Program-made: the position numbers and the translations under genes
Notes under the pieces: generated by a model
Databases searched by the model: none
Told to the model about the DNA's origin: nothing
The model's input: only the letters and a program-made list of their open reading frames with translations
Shown here: piece after piece, positions 62,304-64,000 of the stretch
Layout of the letters: each line of letters begins with the position of its first letter
Position numbering within the stretch: position 1 is the stretch's first letter
DNA from: Oncomelania hupensis
Taxonomy: Eukaryota > Mollusca > Gastropoda > Littorinimorpha > Pomatiopsidae
Assembly (NCBI GenBank): GCA_036898135.1
Contig: CM072519.1
Coordinates: 41,953,811 to 42,017,810, forward strand
Reading direction: 5' to 3'
DNA length: 64,000 nucleotides

Positions 62304-62338
62304 TGCTGATGCCGTTATCTGGGACATCTCGGTTACTT
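62160..62338 (-). CDS. CPSF1: CPSF1 exon 2 (first coding, residues 1-48)
   Basis: Acceptor TTTGCAG at 62340-62339. There is 35 nt of leader, then the ATG at 62303, and the donor GAG/GTGAGT at 62160. It encodes the first strands of propeller A, ending VYRLNSDPE, and ends in phase 0. Confidence 0.93.
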
Positions 62339-62639
62339 CTGCAAACAATTAAAAATATAATATTATAAAATATATTCACAATTATTTAGTGAAGTTTTAT
62401 CTACAATTAAAATGCATAAAACAGGGACAATAAGGTGTAACATTAATTTTACTAGTAATACCAAGAATGTTTGATCACGTTGAAAGCTTGATTACTGTAT
62501 ACAGTAACTCATAAGTAAAACTTTTTAGTAAAACATGCAGAACTTCAAACTGAAAAAAGATTGACGGACCAAAACATCAAGGAAAATGAAGACTTCGCAA
62601 TAAAACATTATAAGTGCATTTTTCCCCTTGCAAACTCAC

Positions 62640-62755
62640 CTACGATATATATGTTTGATATAAAAACGTCTACGTAAGTATGCTTCACGAGCAGTCGGCA
62701 AGTAAACCAGTGTGAGATTTGACTACAACAAGGGAGCCGCCATTTTGCACGCTTA
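62640..62755 (-). other. CPSF1: CPSF1 exon 1, non-coding 5' UTR exon (5' end approximate)
   Basis: A strong donor (CGTAG/GTGAGT) sits at 62640/62639, and exon 2 opens with an acceptor rather than a promoter, so a leader exon must lie upstream. The leader carries AAAATGGCGGC near 62738-62746, a YY1-like motif typical of housekeeping transcription starts. That ATG at 62743 opens a 6-codon upstream ORF ending at 62723. The 5' limit is a guess. Confidence 0.6.
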
Positions 62756-62790
62756 AGCTAAAACATTTTAGGACGAGCGGTTTGATGACA
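62736..62790 (-). promoter_or_regulatory. Probable CPSF1 core promoter / transcription start region
   Basis: A YY1-like ATGGCGGC motif on the minus strand lies just upstream of the donor of the leader exon. There is no TATA box at the expected distance. YY1-type motifs commonly lie at or just after the start site of TATA-less housekeeping genes. Placement is inferred; no transcript data. Confidence 0.4.
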
Positions 62791-62974
62791 TTCGCGTTTT
62801 AAGAATTCGAACCATTTAAGAATTAGTAGCAAGAAAGTATTAAATAAATGTGAAAACTAGGGCGAAGTTGCTGACATACTAGTTAACATGCTGTTATTGA
62901 TTAGTGGATGCCTACGATTTATTTGATTGATCTAAGGATACTTCCTCACCCCTCCATACCCATTATATCCATCC

Positions 62975-63056
62975 ATCCACCCCTCACACACCCACACACA
63001 CACACACACCCACACCCACCCACCCACACACACGCACGCACGCACGCACGCACAGA
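62975..63056. repeat. (CA)n/(ACGC)n microsatellite
   Basis: CA and CCA units followed by five ACGC units upstream of CPSF1. Confidence 0.93.
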
Positions 63057-63284
63057 CCGCAGCGCAAACACCTCTGCCAACATCATAATGGGAATCCACC
63101 CGCAAACTGAAACAGCTTTTAATCTCATCCACACAACACTTGAAACCTCAATTTCTCCTTCAGATCTCAACCAAGGTGGGGGCCATGGCCGAATCAAATG
63201 ATGAGCTTCCTGCCGCTTTTGACTTTCCATCACCTTACAGTTGTAATGAATCTGTTGATCTATGTAGCGCTAAAGCTGGCCACG

Positions 63285-63525
63285 GGTGTCACCAGAGCAT
63301 CAGGCCTAATAAAGACCATCATGCAAGGCACGGTGCAAGGAGGCAGAAGAAGAGGGAGACATAAAAGAGGTGGGAGGACAGCATGCGAGAATGGATTGGC
63401 TTGACCGTGAGCCAAACCATGAGGGTTGCTGAGGACACAGAAAGATGGAGTACTCTTGTTAAACGATCATCTGTGGCGCCCCAACGACCTTCGAGTTACG
63501 GGAGAGGATATGATCGGAGTCTCAG
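63285..63525 (+). mobile_element. RTE-like LINE 3' fragment, copy F
   Basis: Shares AAGGCACGGTGCAAGGAGGC, GAGAATGGATTGGCTTGAC and GTTACGGGAGAGGAT with the ends of copies C and E. Confidence 0.8.
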
Positions 63526-63895
63526 CTACGCTTTGTGTGTAATTAAGTGGCCGGGGAGGAAGAGAGGAGGGGGTTAAGAGGGGGGGGGGGTGTTAGATCC
63601 TTCTGAGCTTTTCGGCCCGTGCCTTGATCTGGTAAATGCGCTATGTAAGAAACATTTAAGTAGGAGCAGGCCTACTACTTTGCTTTTAGCAGTTGTCACT
63701 TTGGAAGGCCTGCTAGGTGAAGACTGTCCTGGTGATAAACAACATTGGGTCGAGAGGTGTTAATGACACAAACAATTAATGCCCCCTTCTGTACCTCAGT
63801 CCCCGTGTCCCGGAAAACGTCACACAGTCACTACACAGTCACACCTTTTTGATAAGGCTTATTTTGTCTGTCGTCTTATATGTATCACACGTCAC

Positions 63896-64000
63896 GGTGG
63901 CCTGGTAGCTCAGTGGATAGCGAGCTGGTTTCTTATGCCGAAGGTCGCGAGTTCCAACCCCGCGTGGGACGAACTTACGTGACATAGGTACGAGACTTTT
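63896..64000 (+). mobile_element. tRNA-derived SINE, cut by the window end
   Basis: Same family as 26721-27030: box A-like GTAGCTCAGTGGATAG, box B-like GGTCGCGAGTTCCAACC, then GACGAACTTACGTG. This copy keeps the promoter boxes better. Confidence 0.82.

Noticed and set aside
63898..63972. A tRNA gene
   Set aside because: The same head and the same following GAACTTACG sequence occur at 26721, so it is a SINE, and its acceptor stem does not pair well.

Overview
This window is animal nuclear DNA. It has a compact host gene cut into many GT-AG exons by transposon-filled introns, abundant microsatellites, tRNA-derived SINEs, several non-LTR retrotransposon families and a DIRS retrotransposon. The repeat mix suggests a mollusc, probably a marine gastropod; that is an inference from repeat style, not proof.

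One host gene dominates and runs on the minus strand from about 62.75 kb down to 10.485 kb: CPSF1 (CPSF160), the scaffold of the cleavage and polyadenylation specificity factor. I could place one non-coding 5' exon and 35 coding exons. All coding introns are GT-AG, every reading phase joins, and the spliced reading frame is 4,530 nt including the stop (1,509 residues, against about 1,440 in vertebrates). The first large intron (62.16 to 54.56 kb) hides a possible two-exon small gene on the same strand. It also holds a roughly 4-kb field of a recurring 13-bp motif, GTRCATAACTTCA, in both orientations.

Region by region. 0-3.8 kb: a 2.2-kb foldback-like element, a 26-28 bp minisatellite and microsatellites. 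3.8-8.4 kb: a 5'-truncated LINE, then a second LINE broken by a TIR element, a (TA)n expansion and a solo LTR. 8.9-10.1 kb: a second TIR element of the same family, lying just past the CPSF1 stop. 10.5-19.2 kb: the last CPSF1 exons, plus a LINE into which a 3.9-kb L2-like LINE has jumped. 19.7-24.6 kb: a DIRS-like element with both terminal repeats and the internal complementary region, but with no tyrosine recombinase and a changed RT active site. 24.7-54.6 kb: CPSF1 exons 3-31, with introns holding hAT-type elements, SINEs, three copies of a repeat rich in TGACCTTG, LINE fragments and minisatellites. 54.6-62.2 kb: the first large intron. 62.2-64 kb: CPSF1 exon 2, the non-coding first exon and promoter, then a LINE fragment and a SINE.

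The window therefore holds one essential RNA-processing gene in a dense, layered transposon landscape. Nested insertions with clear target-site duplications let several of the events be ordered in time.
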